64,000 nucleotides of DNA. Source: Mesodorylaimus sp. YZB2_4 (taxonomy: Eukaryota; Nematoda; Enoplea; Dorylaimida; Dorylaimidae). Both the position numbers and the translations under genes were made by a program. A model generated the notes under the pieces. That model saw only the letters and a program-made list of their open reading frames with translations, was not told the origin of the DNA and did not search any database. The stretch covers positions 1 through 64,000 of the forward strand of contig JASANH010000484.1 in assembly GCA_030248295.1 (NCBI GenBank), in the 5' to 3' direction. Positions within the stretch are counted from its first letter, which is position 1. Every line of letters starts with the position of its first letter. Positions 11,822 to 23,493 of the stretch are shown here, in pieces.

Positions 11822-14800
11822 ATGGAAGACGAAGTTGAAGGAATCGACTGCAGCCCTTGTTGCCGAAATGACCGGTTCAGGTAAGCAAAGTTTTATTGTA
11901 ATTGGCTTTTGTCTGACTAGTTTTCTTTGGCCTGTAGAGAAACTTCCATTTCGGTGCTACTCGGCCAGGTACTATCGTTGTGTCTTTGTGGCACTGCCGT
12001 CACCAGCCAGTTGCTCAGTGATACTTTCAAAGTGAACACTCCAACAGGTAGGCCGGCTCTGTCTGCCGCCGTCCTGTCCTGATAAGATATTTTGTTGTCA
12101 TTTTAGCACAAGGCTTTGCCAATTACTTCTTCCTTTGTCTCATTTATGGCACAATCTTGGCGTGCAAGTCTACCTACGATAACGGACTGATTAATGTAAT
12201 CCGATCTCGAGGTTGGAAGTACGCTTTATTGGCCCTGATCGACGTGGAAGCCAACTACCTTGTGGTCCGTGCGTATCAGTACACCAATTTGACAAGTGTT
12301 CAGGTATGTTTCAGGCCAAGGAGGGATGTGCGGGGTACGGACGGTGGTCCAAGAAGATGCGAGTCCAAGGTCCCAACTGACTTTGCTCTTCTTGGCTAGG
12401 GATCCGCTGGAGAGAGGTTCGTTTCTCCTCCTCCTACTGTATGTCCATACCAAGGACGTGATCTCTGAGAGGTCATATAGTGCTCGATCGGGGAAAGACT
12501 TTATCCCCTGGGATAAGAAATAACAGTCCGAATATGGCTTGTGTTACAGTCCTGTGTATTTGCACTTATATTAGATACTAAAGTGGAAAATTGGCCTTGG
12601 TGGGCGATAGTTCTGAAATAAGGGATAGCTCGGGATCACTTTTTTGGATCGGGATCACTTTTTTGGATCGGGATCTCTTGCATTTTTCTGTTTTTTTGCC
12701 TATAAGGTTATTTTTCTCACTAAATCACACTTTTTAGTCATCCAGAATTTTTAAGCTTTTTCTTTGACCGATTTTCAATCATTACATGTGAGCTGAAATT
12801 GATGAGTACATATGCTGTTTCGATATACGTCCAGCAAGGTCAGCCTAGGCTACCAAAATCAGTGTCGGTGTCGTTATCGATCTGAGCTGATGTTGCTGGC
12901 CTCCTCATCGCTGCTGCTCTCAGCCTCTGCTGATCGGGATCGGGATCCAGGCTCAGGGTCGGAGCGGTCGATGCTGACCTGTGTCCTTTGGAGGTCTGAT
13001 AGACTATTAGCGAGGAACCAGTCTCACCATTTTTGGTCGCAGCATCCATGACCACATTGATGAGTTCGTATTTTGATTAGCATTGCAATCGAGAATGAGG
13101 AATAGGGAGGGGGGGAAGTCGACCGTCAGGGACCTACGCTTTATCACTCTTTCAGATCCTCGATTGCTTTACCATTCCGGTCGTGCTGATCCTGTCCTTC
13201 TTTTTCCTGCATACTCGATATCTGCTGATGCATATCGTTGGCGTGGGCGTGTGCCTGGTTGGCATAGGCTGCTTGATATGGGGCGATGTGGCGTTCAAGG
13301 ATGCGTCGAGCGGAGGTACGGTGTGCAGCGAGGTCTGGGCGCATAGACGATGAGTTGTGATTGTTTTCAGGCGAGAACAGGCTGCTCGGTGACATTCTGT
13401 GTTTGTGTGGGGCGGCATTATATGGAGTTGGGAATGTGGGCGAGGAATATTTGGTCAAGAGTCACGCCAGGATGGAATATTTGGGAATGGTTGGCCTGTT
13501 TGGCAGTGTCATATCAGGAATACAATTGTGAGTTGGTCTCGAGTGGCCTCCATTTTTTGCACGTGACACTATTGCAGGGCCGTTGTTGAAAGTAGCAGTT
13601 TAGCGGCTGTTCCATGGCATCGATACGAAGTCAGTAAGTTCTGTAGATCTGGTTTTTTTCTGGGCTTGGGTGGTGAAGTAAGTGTGCATATATGGGCAAG
13701 GGTTGTATCGTTGGGTTGGATGGCTGTACTGGATGGCTGGATGGCTGTACATACCTGATGGCCTGAACATGGATTAGGATGGGGGGCGCTCGGATGTGCG
13801 GCGTCTTGAATCCGATTTCCTGCCCACGCAAGACCCCGCACCGCGCAGCGTTTTACACCCACAGATTTACTACCCAGGATCAGGTCATAGCAAAGGGCCA
13901 GGTCTTGCGGGGCGGGGAGTCGACTCCAAAGACCACGCATACCCGAGAGTCTTCACCAACGAAAAACACTCCAGCCAGGTCTTCTAGTCCTGCCCTGCGA
14001 CATCAGCTCGACGGGTTGACGCGCGGAGGTGGCTAGCGAAGGCAGTCACATTCAGTGCACTACCTTCTTCACAGGCCGAGCACACCCATCAGCTAGGTCA
14101 TAAGCGAGCAGTCGTCGAAAAGTTTTTCAAAGCCTTGACTAAAGTACTGATTGACGCTTAAAAAATAAGCAGTTCTTTCCTTATCTTCTCTAAGTCTGAT
14201 ATTTTCATGGCCTTTCTGCTTGCGGGTCCTTTGCTGCAGTAGTCAAAAATTCAGCCCGCGTTCATGAGGGCGTGGCAAGGATGCGCCTGTTCGGGGATTC
14301 AGTTCGTGCTTGTTTCAGTTATCCTCTACCTTGCATTCGCGGTGTCAATGTTCGCATTTTATTCTTTGGTCGCCGTCGTCATGCAACGAACGAGCGCCAC
14401 TTTGTTCAATTTGTCCATTTTAACAGCAGATTTTTACGCTTTAATTATTGGAAAACTCGTTTTTAACTTCACGGTAAGTTAATGCGAGACGAGGGGAGGC
14501 TTGGACTCAATGGGTGGGTGCGGACGGGGTGACTAGAAGAGATTGGTAAAAATAAAGATTTGACGTGGCCGTGGGAATGGGTCAGGATTGAAGAGACTCC
14601 AAAATTTAGCTGAAACCAGGGATGGGCTGGATATTCGTGATTCGGAGAGGATAGTACTGGATTTGGGAAATCTGGGCAGTCTTCTGAGTCCACGTCCACG
14701 ACGAACATGGGCGCACTCAAGGCTAGAGGGGACTTGCAACTCCACGGATGGCCAAGAAGTCCACGTTTCCGATGTAAGCATGCGTAGGGTGCACAGGCGG

Positions 14801-16626
14801 GTTTGCGAAAAAGTCCCCTCCCCCCCCCCCCCCCACAGCTCGCCCCCACCACGTCTCACCCCCGCTCATTCTATATTACATTTATGTTGCCATGAAACAG
14901 TTGAGAGGGTTTCTGAGAGGCCCGACCGAGGGATAGCCGGTAGAATTTTTTGATCAGCTGATGATCAAAATTTCGTTCCGTAATCAGCCGTGATCAGGCA
15001 CATAATCGATAGTAAGAAAACTATAAAAGCCGAGTCTGTTTTTTCTCTGAAATAGTACCCTATGGTCGGTGCATCATACAAATAACCCGAATTTTGCGCT
15101 ACGAACACAGTTATTGCGCAATGGGCAATAACTGCGCCCCATTTAGGCAATTTAGGTAATCGTGATCGATAATTTTAGCCATTGATCATTTGCACTGATC
15201 AGTAACAGCCTATCTAGAAGCTCTTGAAAAGAGCTTTCAAATGCTTTTTTCCGCGTCAAAATTCGACATTTTTGAAATGACTGGGCTCCCAATAATTATA
15301 TTCTAAGAGAGGGTTTTTAGAGAGACAAACCTACTGATTCGAAACAGAAATGGGCAATTGGCAAGATCTCCCATCGCTCGCTGTGATACTCGACATAAAT
15401 GCTGACCTCAGGTCATCTGTTGGTCCAAAATGATTTGGGTCAGGGGCGATATGTGGGGGGGGGGTGACTTTTCCTCATGCCGCACAGGCGTGAGGATGTA
15501 AGGGTGCACTGACGTTGGAAGGAGTTGGCAGGAAAGGAACTGGAATTGGAGCAAGGCGGGGACTAGGACTGCACTTGTGGCTGAAACATTACATCGGCGG
15601 GGGCCCTTCTCTCAAGTTAGGGGGATGGACATCCTCCACCACTGCCACAACTGGCCATAACCCACCAATCGATAAGGCGAAGGAGAGTTGCGCCCCTTCT
15701 CCTGTATCCATATGTAACCAAGCCTGGCTGGCATGCGTAGGAGAGTGGCCGGTCGAAGTCGGAGGGACAAACACTCTTACTGGAGCAAGGCAAGTTTTGA
15801 GACCATATACCTGCGGCTGAAACATCAACCCGAGGGGTTGACGTCTGGCCAGCGGAGATCGTTATGTGCTTTGACAAGAGTGAAATAGAAAAATATCGAT
15901 TATTCTCTCCGCTCGCCACAAGCGACCAGGCGCCGGGATGACCCATAGCCACCAGTTGTGCCACACTAAAACTAGCCAAGGCTTTTGCCGCCATGCCAGC
16001 GAGCTCATCCTGAATGGGACGGGGTGGTTCAAATTATGATCCAGGTGTTGCTCTGGACTTTCTTTCCTTTAGCTGTGCTTGGCCCAGAATCCAGAACCTT
16101 CCATCCCTCGTCATGCTTACAATCAGCAGACCACAAACTCGTTTCCTAGCTGGAAAATTGGACTTGTCAGTATCGGCCAATATCGGTCATCCGATCGATA
16201 TCGAGGCTGTGTCGAAGTCCCTCTCTGTTTCAGTTCCATCCTCTCTACTTGCTCTCGTTCGTTTTGGTGCTGGTTGGTTCGATTGTGTATTCGATCAAGC
16301 CCACGCATAAGCGACAGACTTCCAGTACGGCCGATGCGTCGGCTGCATCGTTGGTCAGACGCGACTACGATGAGATTCCGCCAATTTCTGGTTCTACCGA
16401 ATTTGGACGAGGCTTTGCTGCGGATGCTGACGGTGGTGCAGTGACGGTGGGCGCGGCCAGTACGACCTTCGTGACCGACCCCGATGTGACTGTCAAGTAT
16501 TGTCCAGTACACGGCACTGTCATGGTGCCACGCTCACCCGCCATCAATCAGCAGCAGATGAGTGGACTAGCCAATCTGACCGAGCCACTCACCGCCCCGC
16601 CCCAGGTGGTCGTCGATCGGCTATGA
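11822..16626 (+). CDS. SLC35F: Solute carrier family 35 member F1/F2-like transporter
   Basis: Exons 11822-11880, 11938-12047, 12107-12303, 13156-13315, 13371-13527, 13578-13633, 14319-14473 and 16234-16626 join in frame to 428 aa. The family signature [20 protein letters not shown] is present, as are [55 protein letters not shown] and [20 protein letters not shown], which fits about ten membrane helices. The hydrophilic tail after the last helix ([11 protein letters not shown] onward) is long and Ser/Thr/Pro-rich. Substrates of this DUF914 subfamily are poorly known, so I do not name one. NOP58 starts only 320 bp downstream on the same strand. Introns 3, 6 and 7 hold repeats. Confidence 0.93.
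12600..12980. repeat. Interspersed repeat in SLC35F intron 3
   Basis: Holds a tandem GGGATCACTTTTTTGGATC repeat near 12630-12680. It then has a segment shared with 20190-20270, 35780-35880 and 49440-49540 (TTTTTCTTTGACCGATTTTC, then ATGTGAGCTGAAATTGATGA), and ends in GGTCGATGCTG near 12975. It looks like one copy of a dispersed family joined to a MITE end. Confidence 0.6.
15713..15850. repeat. Dispersed repeat, copy 1 (SLC35F intron 7)
   Basis: About 138 bp whose reverse complement recurs at 20381-20509 in NOP58, sharing GGCTGAAACATCAACCCGAG and the GGGTTGACGTCT end. Length and similarity are enough to call a family, but I cannot define its ends. The rest of this 1.76-kb intron (14474-16233) shows a 14-bp C tract, a 10-bp G tract and no gene. 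Confidence 0.7.
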
Positions 16627-16946
16627 GAAGGCCTCGGCGAGGTAGCACGTGATGTGGTGTAAAAGACATTTAGATTTGTGTCTTCGCAACGACTTTTATG
16701 GTAAATTTTAGAATATAGCTATATGTTATGGAGAGTAAATATGGATTGTTACGCCTGCATTGAGACATACGTGCGGTTGTAATCCGTGTTAATGTGGGAA
16801 TCTGAAACTCAAGTTTACCAGATTACTGTAGCTCAATTTTAGGACAGGTTTTCGGAAATTTTCATTTTCATTTTCTTTTCGAGTTTCCGCAATGATTGGA
16901 AAGGTTTAAAAGTAAAAAGTAGAAAATTCGAAAAATCGTATTTAAA

Positions 16947-19900
16947 ATGTTGGTTTTGTTTGAAACACCAGGCGGTTATGCCATTTTTAAGGTGAGCGCA
17001 TTTGGGGAAAGTTTGGATGCATTTGTATATTTTTTTGCTCTAGGTTCTGAATGAGAAGAAATTAAAAGAACCTGATAATATTTGGAAGGAATTCGAGACA
17101 CCGGAGAAAGCGAGCGAAGTGTAAATTTTAATCTTTGGAGGTGTTGGGGAGAAATAGCAGGATTTTTGGATTTCTGATTCGTCATCTTTTTGGGGATGTC
17201 TGAAATTAGCTCAACTAAATGTTTCTTACAAAACAATTTTTTCAGTGTAAAATTGATAAGTTTCAAGCGATTTCAAGACACAGCTGATGCTTTGCAAGGT
17301 AAACGATGGGTTTTTAGTTTTTTAAAGTACGAGTCGTTTATTATTCAGATTTTGAATTATTTTAGCCACGACTTCGCTACTGGAAGGAAAAATTGGAAAA
17401 AGTTTGAAAAAGCTTCTTAAAAAATGCGTTGTGCCGTCGATTGCCGAATCGTTAGCTGTGGCCGATGCAAAATTGGGGGCCGTAATAAAAGTAAGCGTGT
17501 CTTTTTTGGGGCATTTTTGCATTATCTGAGTTGCAATGATGCAAAAAAGCGCCAGTTACTGAAAATAATTGACGACGTAACGCTTTCGTCACTACCTCTG
17601 AGCTACCATTGATTAGGAAGGGTGATAAGGAGTTTTTGTTGAAATTCTCAAGATTTTTACCATTTTAGGACAAACTCAGTGTGAATTGTGTCGCGAATAC
17701 CTCAGTGTCGGAATTGATGCGCGGTATACGAGCTCAGATGGACAGTTTGATAAGCGATATGCCGAAAAAGGACATGTCGGCCATGGCTCTGGGTTTGGCA
17801 CACAGGTATACGAAGAGAGTATGCCTTTGTGCCATGGCGAATATAAAACTGGAATTATTTTTAGCTTATCTCGGTATAAACTGAAATTCAGTTCAGATAA
17901 AGTGGATACGATGATTATTCAAGCAGTTTGTAAGGATTTTCTTGTTTTAGTGGGGTCTGGGAGTACTCTGCAGAGAATAGTGAGAATAGTGCAAATCGTC
18001 ATCTTGTCGTGAGCTGCGGCTGATGTGACAAGGATGGCTTATAGAGACTTCATACGACTCACAAGAGATCATCGCCAACCATCAAGTCGAACTTTGAAAA
18101 ACGAAAAATTGTAATATGTTCCTATGCGCTAAAGAAAGCTCTGTTCAAAATATTGGAGGCATCTGGCCAACTGGTCAGCAGTAGTCAGTGCTTGGAGTAC
18201 ATTGAAATTTTTCAATTCTGCTGGATTTTTCGGGGTTTTTCAGGAAAAAACCCCGAAGCAGAGTATTCGAAGCTTAAACTCGAAACTCCGAACACAACAA
18301 CCGAGTTTGTAAGAGCTCTGCATGTTTTCCTCACCGCTTGACTTCCTTACCGCACAAAACTCCAGGACTTTGGACGCTGACCACTTCTGATCAGTTAGCC
18401 AGACGCCTCTAATATTTTGCACAGAGCTTTCTTTTGCACCTAGGAACACATTTCAATTTTTCTTTCTACAAACTTCGACTTGAAGGTTGGCGATGTTCCC
18501 TTGTTAGATACGCTGATTGATGCCCGTGTGCACCAACGATAGGACGGGATTCTGCATATAAGTTACTGTATGCCCAGCATCGACTGATCCGACCCTCAGC
18601 CTGGATCCAGATCCGATCCCGAACCAAAAAATTGTGCACAGAATCCTCTACATTTTTTTGTTATTCATTGAGCAAAAACTCGCAAGCTCAGATTGTTTTA
18701 AATTTAGTAATTTCTACCATGAATCTTTTTTTTCTTTCGACCAACGAAAGCCCTTTTTTTAGACAAAAAAAACATGCTGTAACCAATCGCTTTTACAGGG
18801 TTCCCACTAGCCTGATAAGATTAATTTAAAGGAGGTGTGGGGGAAAGCTGGGTAGTGGCCTAGCGGTTACGGCGTCTGCCTCACGCTGGATGCGCTCTTA
18901 CAGGGAAGGGTTCGACGCCTGTCTGTGTAAAAATTGATTGTCAATACATAGATATATGTTTCCTAGCCCTGGAGTTGGCTTGGCTATGGATAAAGTACGG
19001 CATGACGTGACATGAGCTGGCATGGGTTATCTATATTTCAGGCCTGTATTGGAACTGCATATTTTTTAAATCAATTTTCAGGCTATAAAATATATATAAT
19101 AATTAATAATTGGAAAAAGAAGTTTCAAAAAAGCTGTATGACTGAAAAGTGTGTTTCAGTGAGGAGAAAAGGCTTACACGCAAAAAGCAGCAATGCCGAT
19201 CTGATCCTGATCCCAAAAAAGTGATCTTGACCTATCGTTAAGCTCCTTATCAATTTCTAATATTTCCTATTCCGAATGATTTCTCTCTGACCTCTGGCAC
19301 CTGCTCGAAAATTGGCGCAGATAATGCGCGGCTAATTTGAAATTCCGATCCAAGGTTGGGTGGGATCGGAAATCGATGCGCCCCGCCCCCGGACTGGTCG
19401 ATGCTTGGCATAAATAGGCAAAAGCACGCTAGGCTGGAAGGTCTGCCCAAGTCGACGATGATTGAAGCGACACTGATTTTGCTTGAGAATAGGCTGACTT
19501 TGCTGGGCGTGCATCCAGATTGCAAATTTGTCCATCAATTTCAGCTTATTTGTAATGATTGAAAATCGGGGAGAGAAGTTTCAAGAAAGGTTATGACTGA
19601 AAAGTGTGCTTTAATTAAGGAAAATAGATTCATATGTCAAAAACAGAAATGAAAAAATTCTGATCTTGATACGGTAGGGATCACTTTTATCGGGATCAGG
19701 GCAACCTCTGATCGGGATTTTTTTGCATTTTGTGGCGTGTAAGTCGCTGTATTTTTCTCAGTGAAGCGCACCACAACATTCAGTCCCGACCATTTTTTAT
19801 CGGGATCGGGATACCAAACGAACGCTAGCACCCTCCTTGGGTCTATCGACTGGTCCGACCCAATTGGGCCAATCCACTTCAAAAAAAATAGATGACGTAT

Positions 19901-22900
19901 TTGGTATCACGCCCTGGCTAACCTGCTTTGTTTCCTCGCTCTCCTTGTCTGTCAAGCCACTCCACCGGCACGGGAGAACTAAGCAGCGCCTGAAGCGGGA
20001 TTGAAAACCTTTTTTTTGGGGGGGGGGGGGAATAGGACTTCTCATTTTAGTATGCCCGCGTTATTTTCCGGCAGATCAGCGGAAAAGTAGTTGCTGGTCC
20101 TTCCAATCCAGATCGGTCGATGTGGGCGTGGGGTCACCATACGTTAAATAGTTTGGAGTTCCATGTAATGTCTTGTCGTGCATTAGGTACAGCTTTTTTG
20201 GAGCTTCTCTTTCCGATTTTAAATCATCACGTATAACCTGAAAGTGATCGATGAATACGCAATCTCGATACCAGGTTCAAACGTGATAAGCCATGTCAGT
20301 TTCCCTCCCACCTGTAACCCTCGTGCCTGTTAGGCCATGCCGAGTGGGAGAGAGTAATCGATACTCTCCCCTGGCTGGGAGACGTCAACCCCTCGGGTTG
20401 ATGTTTCAGCCGTAGGTATAGTCGCAAGACTTGCCTGCTCCAGTCGGAGTTTTTGTCCCGCCGACTTCGGTCGGCCACCTCCCTCCTACGCCTACCAGGA
20501 CTGGTTACACACCCCTAGGATTGTGCAAGGAGCTGCTACAGGCTATAATAAATAAACTGTACCGTCCAGCCTAGCCTGCTTTTGCCTTGTTGTTCATGCA
20601 GAACCCCGACCTATCGTCAGTTGGTGTGAGTAAAATCCACAAAAAGTTGGACCATCACTTGATCACAAAGTTTTGATGAGTCGAGTGGCTTAGTTTTTGA
20701 TAAAGCGAGAACACTTTTAAAGACGACGCACACTGTAAACTCGATGCTGCAATGTATTGAAAAAGAATAAAATATTCAGATTTAGCACCCACATAATAGG
20801 GGGTAGCCAAAATTCTGGATCTTCAGTGCCTACTGTATGCAAAAAAATCCGAAATCCTTGATTGCAAACGGGGACCGTTCGGAAATGGAAGTTTCGACTT
20901 CTGAAATAATTGAGATAGCGGTCAAAAATTTTGGCTACCCCCTATGATACGTGGGTGCGAGCCAGCATCGACCGATCCGACCCTTGGCCTGGATCGTCAA
21001 AAGATAGAAGACAGACGGGGATGACGTGTTTTGGCACTGCTTCCTCACCAAGCTGCCATGGCACCTCGCTGTCACTCTGTTAGACCACTTCAAAGGACAT
21101 AGGAGAGCTAAGCAGCGCCTAAAGCGGGATTAAATACTGAGTTGAGAGAAAAAACGGGATTTTCTCGATACAGTTTGTCACATTTTATGATTTGACAGCA
21201 GATGAAGCGCAAAAATTTTACTTGCCGATCCAGCAGTCGGATCGGATCGGGAACCGATCCATCCCTCGGATCGGGAACCGATCCATCCCTCATCCCTCGG
21301 ATCGGTCGATGCTGGGGTGCGAGTCTGAACATAATATATTGTTTTTTTTAATAGTCCGCCATCGATTCTGGAGTGTAATTCGTCATTAAAAGGTCCGTTC
21401 AAGCTCGATCGGGCCTCTCCCGAGATAGCCGACTGCTATACGTGCTTGCGTGATTAAGAGAAGTGGGTACTGTCTAGTGCTCGTTTGGGATCAGGATCTT
21501 TAAGAGTGCTTTTTTCACTTTTTTTATTCCCTGTAGATGACCTACAACCCACTCTTACTAGCCAGCAATATGGAGCCGAAGATTCTTTTTCCTTGGATAC
21601 TAGTATTGTATTTGTCATTACATTCCCAATCAGTCAAGCAAAAAAGCGGAGAGTCACTCACCAATTGGCAAACAAATTCCTTCCTTCCCCTTTATCAGTC
21701 AAATCATCCACCGAAGTTTCTCCAGCTTCCCCTTCCTCTCCCTTCCCCTAGCTTTAAACATCCCCCTCCTCTCCTCTTTTTCTTCTAAAGCACCTTCGCA
21801 ACATTCAGTCCCGACCATTTTTTATCGGGATCAGGATCCTGAACGAACGCTAGTACCCTCCTTGGTCCGACCCTAGTCCTGAATTCCGGCCTGATTGGGC
21901 CAATCCACTGCGAAATCCGAGGATTTACAGTGACTTTACTGAGGCGGGTTCACGTGTCGCCATTGCTGTTTCTAGCACTACTTGACGATCTCGACAAAGA
22001 GTTGAATAACTACGTGATGCGATGCCGTGAATGGTACGGTTGGCATTTCCCAGAGATGGTCAAGTTGTTGCAACAGGATCATATCGCTTTCGCGAAAGCC
22101 GTCAAGAAATTAGGTATGTTTTTTCATATTTTTCTGTTCTTACAGTTTTGAAAGGTCCAAGTTGGGTTTTAGGTGTTCGTCAGAATGCAGCATCGGTCGA
22201 TCTGTCCGACGTGTTGCCCGACGATGTGGCCAAGCAAGTGCAGGAGGCGGCGGAGATCAGTATGGGAACTGAAATATCGGAGACGGATATCATGAATATC
22301 ACGCATTTGTGTGATCAGGTGAGTGGCGCTGTGTTTGGGGAGTCAGAGTGATAAGGAGGTGAAATTTTGTTTATTTTAGATCATCGAAATAAGCAGTTAC
22401 AGGACTCAATTGTACGAGTATCTGAAAAATCGTATGATGGCGTTGGCACCAAATTTGACCATCCTTTTGGGCGAACTGGTTGGAGCTCGTTTAATTTCGC
22501 ACGCTGGTAAGATACTTGAAAGTTTGGTCTTCGAGGTGCGATGTAAAATAGATTTGAATATTTTAGGCTCTTTGATGAACTTGGCGAAATATCCGGCTTC
22601 TACGGTGCAAATTTTGGGCGCCGAGAAAGCTTTGTTCAGGGCATTGAAAACGAAGCGCGATACGCCCAAGTACGGGTTGATCTATCATGCTCAATTAATC
22701 GGCCATGCACCCGGACAGTTGAAAGGAAAGGTATGTGGGGGGGGGGGGGGATTGAGGGAAAAATTCTGGTCGTTTCTTGCCTTTTCAGATGTCGCGTATG
22801 TTAGCCGCGAAAGCAGCTATCGCTTGTCGTGTGGACGCGTTGGGCGAAGATGTGTCGAGTGAGCTCGGCACGGAACACAGGGCCAAGCTGGAAGCGAGAA

Positions 22901-23493
22901 TAAAACAGTTGCAGGAGCAAGGGGTAAGTTTTGGGCATTAGTGGTCGATGGATGTCTTATGATTGTGATTACATTTTTAGACGAGGCGAATAAGTGGAAC
23001 GGGAAGAGAGCAGGCCAAGTTCGCTAAGTTTAAAGTGAAGAGGTAAGAAGGCGTTTTTTGAGCTGCGATTGTTTTTGAACATGCTTTTGTCCGAATGTTT
23101 AGTGAGACGACGCCTTATGACGCCAGTGCTGACTCAACGATTCCAAAAGCAAAGAAGAGGAAGATCGAAGAAGTGCTTGAAACACCGATCGAAGAGCAAG
23201 CGGGAACAAAAAAACCGAAAAGCGAAAAGCGTCGAAGCAAGGCGGCGGAGGAAGAAGGAGATGGTAGGGGTGTCAGGACTGGAGGCCTATGTGAGTGGAT
23301 TAGTGGGGATTTTTTGGATTTAGGAGAAATGGAGACAAGCAATGGAGTCCAGGCCGAACCAGTGGAAGACGATGGTGAAGGCGAAGGTGAGTTGGCGAGG
23401 GCTACTCAGGTTCGAACTGATCATCTGGCTTCGTGTTTAGAAGAACCGACTCCAAAAAAGAAGAAGAAATCTAAGAAACAGGCTAAGGAATGA
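16947..23493 (+). CDS. NOP58: Nucleolar protein 58, core C/D snoRNP protein
   Basis: Fifteen exons: 16947-16991, 17044-17120, 17246-17298, 17366-17490, 17669-17805, 17865-17929, 21976-22113, 22173-22318, 22380-22506, 22567-22730, 22789-22923, 22981-23042, 23103-23263, 23324-23386 and 23441-23493. They give 516 aa in frame (human is ~529). [20 protein letters not shown] is the classic start. The NOSIC/Nop domain follows ([76 protein letters not shown]). The C-terminus is Lys/Glu-rich ([12 protein letters not shown]). In box C/D snoRNPs it bridges the 15.5K protein, guide RNA and fibrillarin in the nucleolus. Intron 6 is 4 kb of repeats. Intron 4 carries a C/D snoRNA. AATAAA lies at 23910. Confidence 0.96.
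17530..17606 (+). ncRNA. Intronic box C/D snoRNA (SNORD16/snR87-like 18S guide)
   Basis: Lies in NOP58 intron 4 (17491-17668). Box C is ATGATGC at 17536-17542 (one mismatch to RTGATGA), D' is CTGA at 17559, C' is TTGACGA at 17569 and D is CTGA at 17598-17601. Flanks GTTGC and GCTAC can form a short terminal stem. The 14 nt before box D (17584-17597, TTTCGTCACTACCT) are the exact complement of the universal 18S rRNA segment AGGTAGTGACGAAA. By the box D+5 rule the target is the A of AGGUA, which I believe is human Am484/yeast Am436. Identification rests on boxes plus guide match; expression is untested. Confidence 0.75.
18063..18508. mobile_element. MITE with nested inverted repeats in NOP58 intron 6
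   Basis: Outer inverted pair: CATCGCCAACCATCAAGTCG near 18070, and its reverse complement (CGACTTGAAGGTTGGCGATG) near 18477-18496. An inner pair (CTGGCCAACTGGTCAGCAGT at about 18166; its partner near 18377-18405) reads inward. The outer motif AAGGGAACATCGCCAAC also occurs at about 48120, 49264 and, reversed, near 46990. No target duplication was found. Confidence 0.6.
18846..19014 (+). mobile_element. tRNA-headed SINE-like element, family A copy 1
   Basis: The head has an A-box-like AGTGGCCTAGCGG and a B-box-like GGGTTCGACGCC. The body ends in GGCTATGGATAAAGT and CATGACGTGACATGA. Copies share head, body and tail at 34796-34967 (+) and 45473-45572 (reverse). It has no anticodon-stem structure that would make it a functional tRNA. 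Confidence 0.7.
19040..19700 (-). repeat. Two tandem partial copies of a dispersed repeat (NOP58 intron 6)
   Basis: Around 19060-19225 and 19540-19690 the sequence reads, in reverse, like the family at 20150-20640/35705-36030/49361-49700. The shared motif GACTGAAAAGTGTG follows an AAGAAGTTTC-type segment. A MITE end (ACTGGTCGATGC) lies between them at 19394. Nested insertions make exact borders unclear. Confidence 0.5.
20150..20640 (+). repeat. Dispersed repeat family copy with nested insert
   Basis: Shares with 35705-36030 and 49361-49700 the order: AGCTTTTTT.. , TTCCGATT.. , a GATCGATGAATACGCAATCT-like segment, an AAACGTGATAAGCCATG-like segment, TTGTGCAAGGAGCTGC and finally CAGCCTAGCCTGCTTTTGCC. 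The block 20381-20509 is the inverse copy of 15713-15850 and interrupts this unit, so one element is nested in another. Confidence 0.65.
20962..21315. mobile_element. MITE with perfect 8-bp target duplication
   Basis: 354 bp starting CCAGCATCGACCGATCC and ending GGATCGGTCGATGCTGG, a perfect 17-bp inverted pair. GGTGCGAG stands immediately outside both ends (20954-20961 and 21316-21323), a perfect 8-bp target duplication. The inner part (GAGAGAAAAAACGGGATTTT at about 21143) recurs in both arms of the palindrome at 1-2921. There is a short tandem of GGATCGGGAACCGATCCATC near 21250-21300. It has no coding capacity. The 8-bp duplication fits hAT-like or P-like elements; the superfamily is not decided. 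Confidence 0.85.

Noticed and set aside
13569..13940. 123-codon minus-strand open frame opposite SLC35F
   Set aside because: Overlaps a confirmed SLC35F exon and intron on the other strand; no domain.
16627..16946. SLC35F-NOP58 as a trans-spliced operon
   Set aside because: The 320-bp gap and shared strand would allow it, but I see no clear splice acceptor adjacent to the NOP58 ATG and no spliced-leader evidence.
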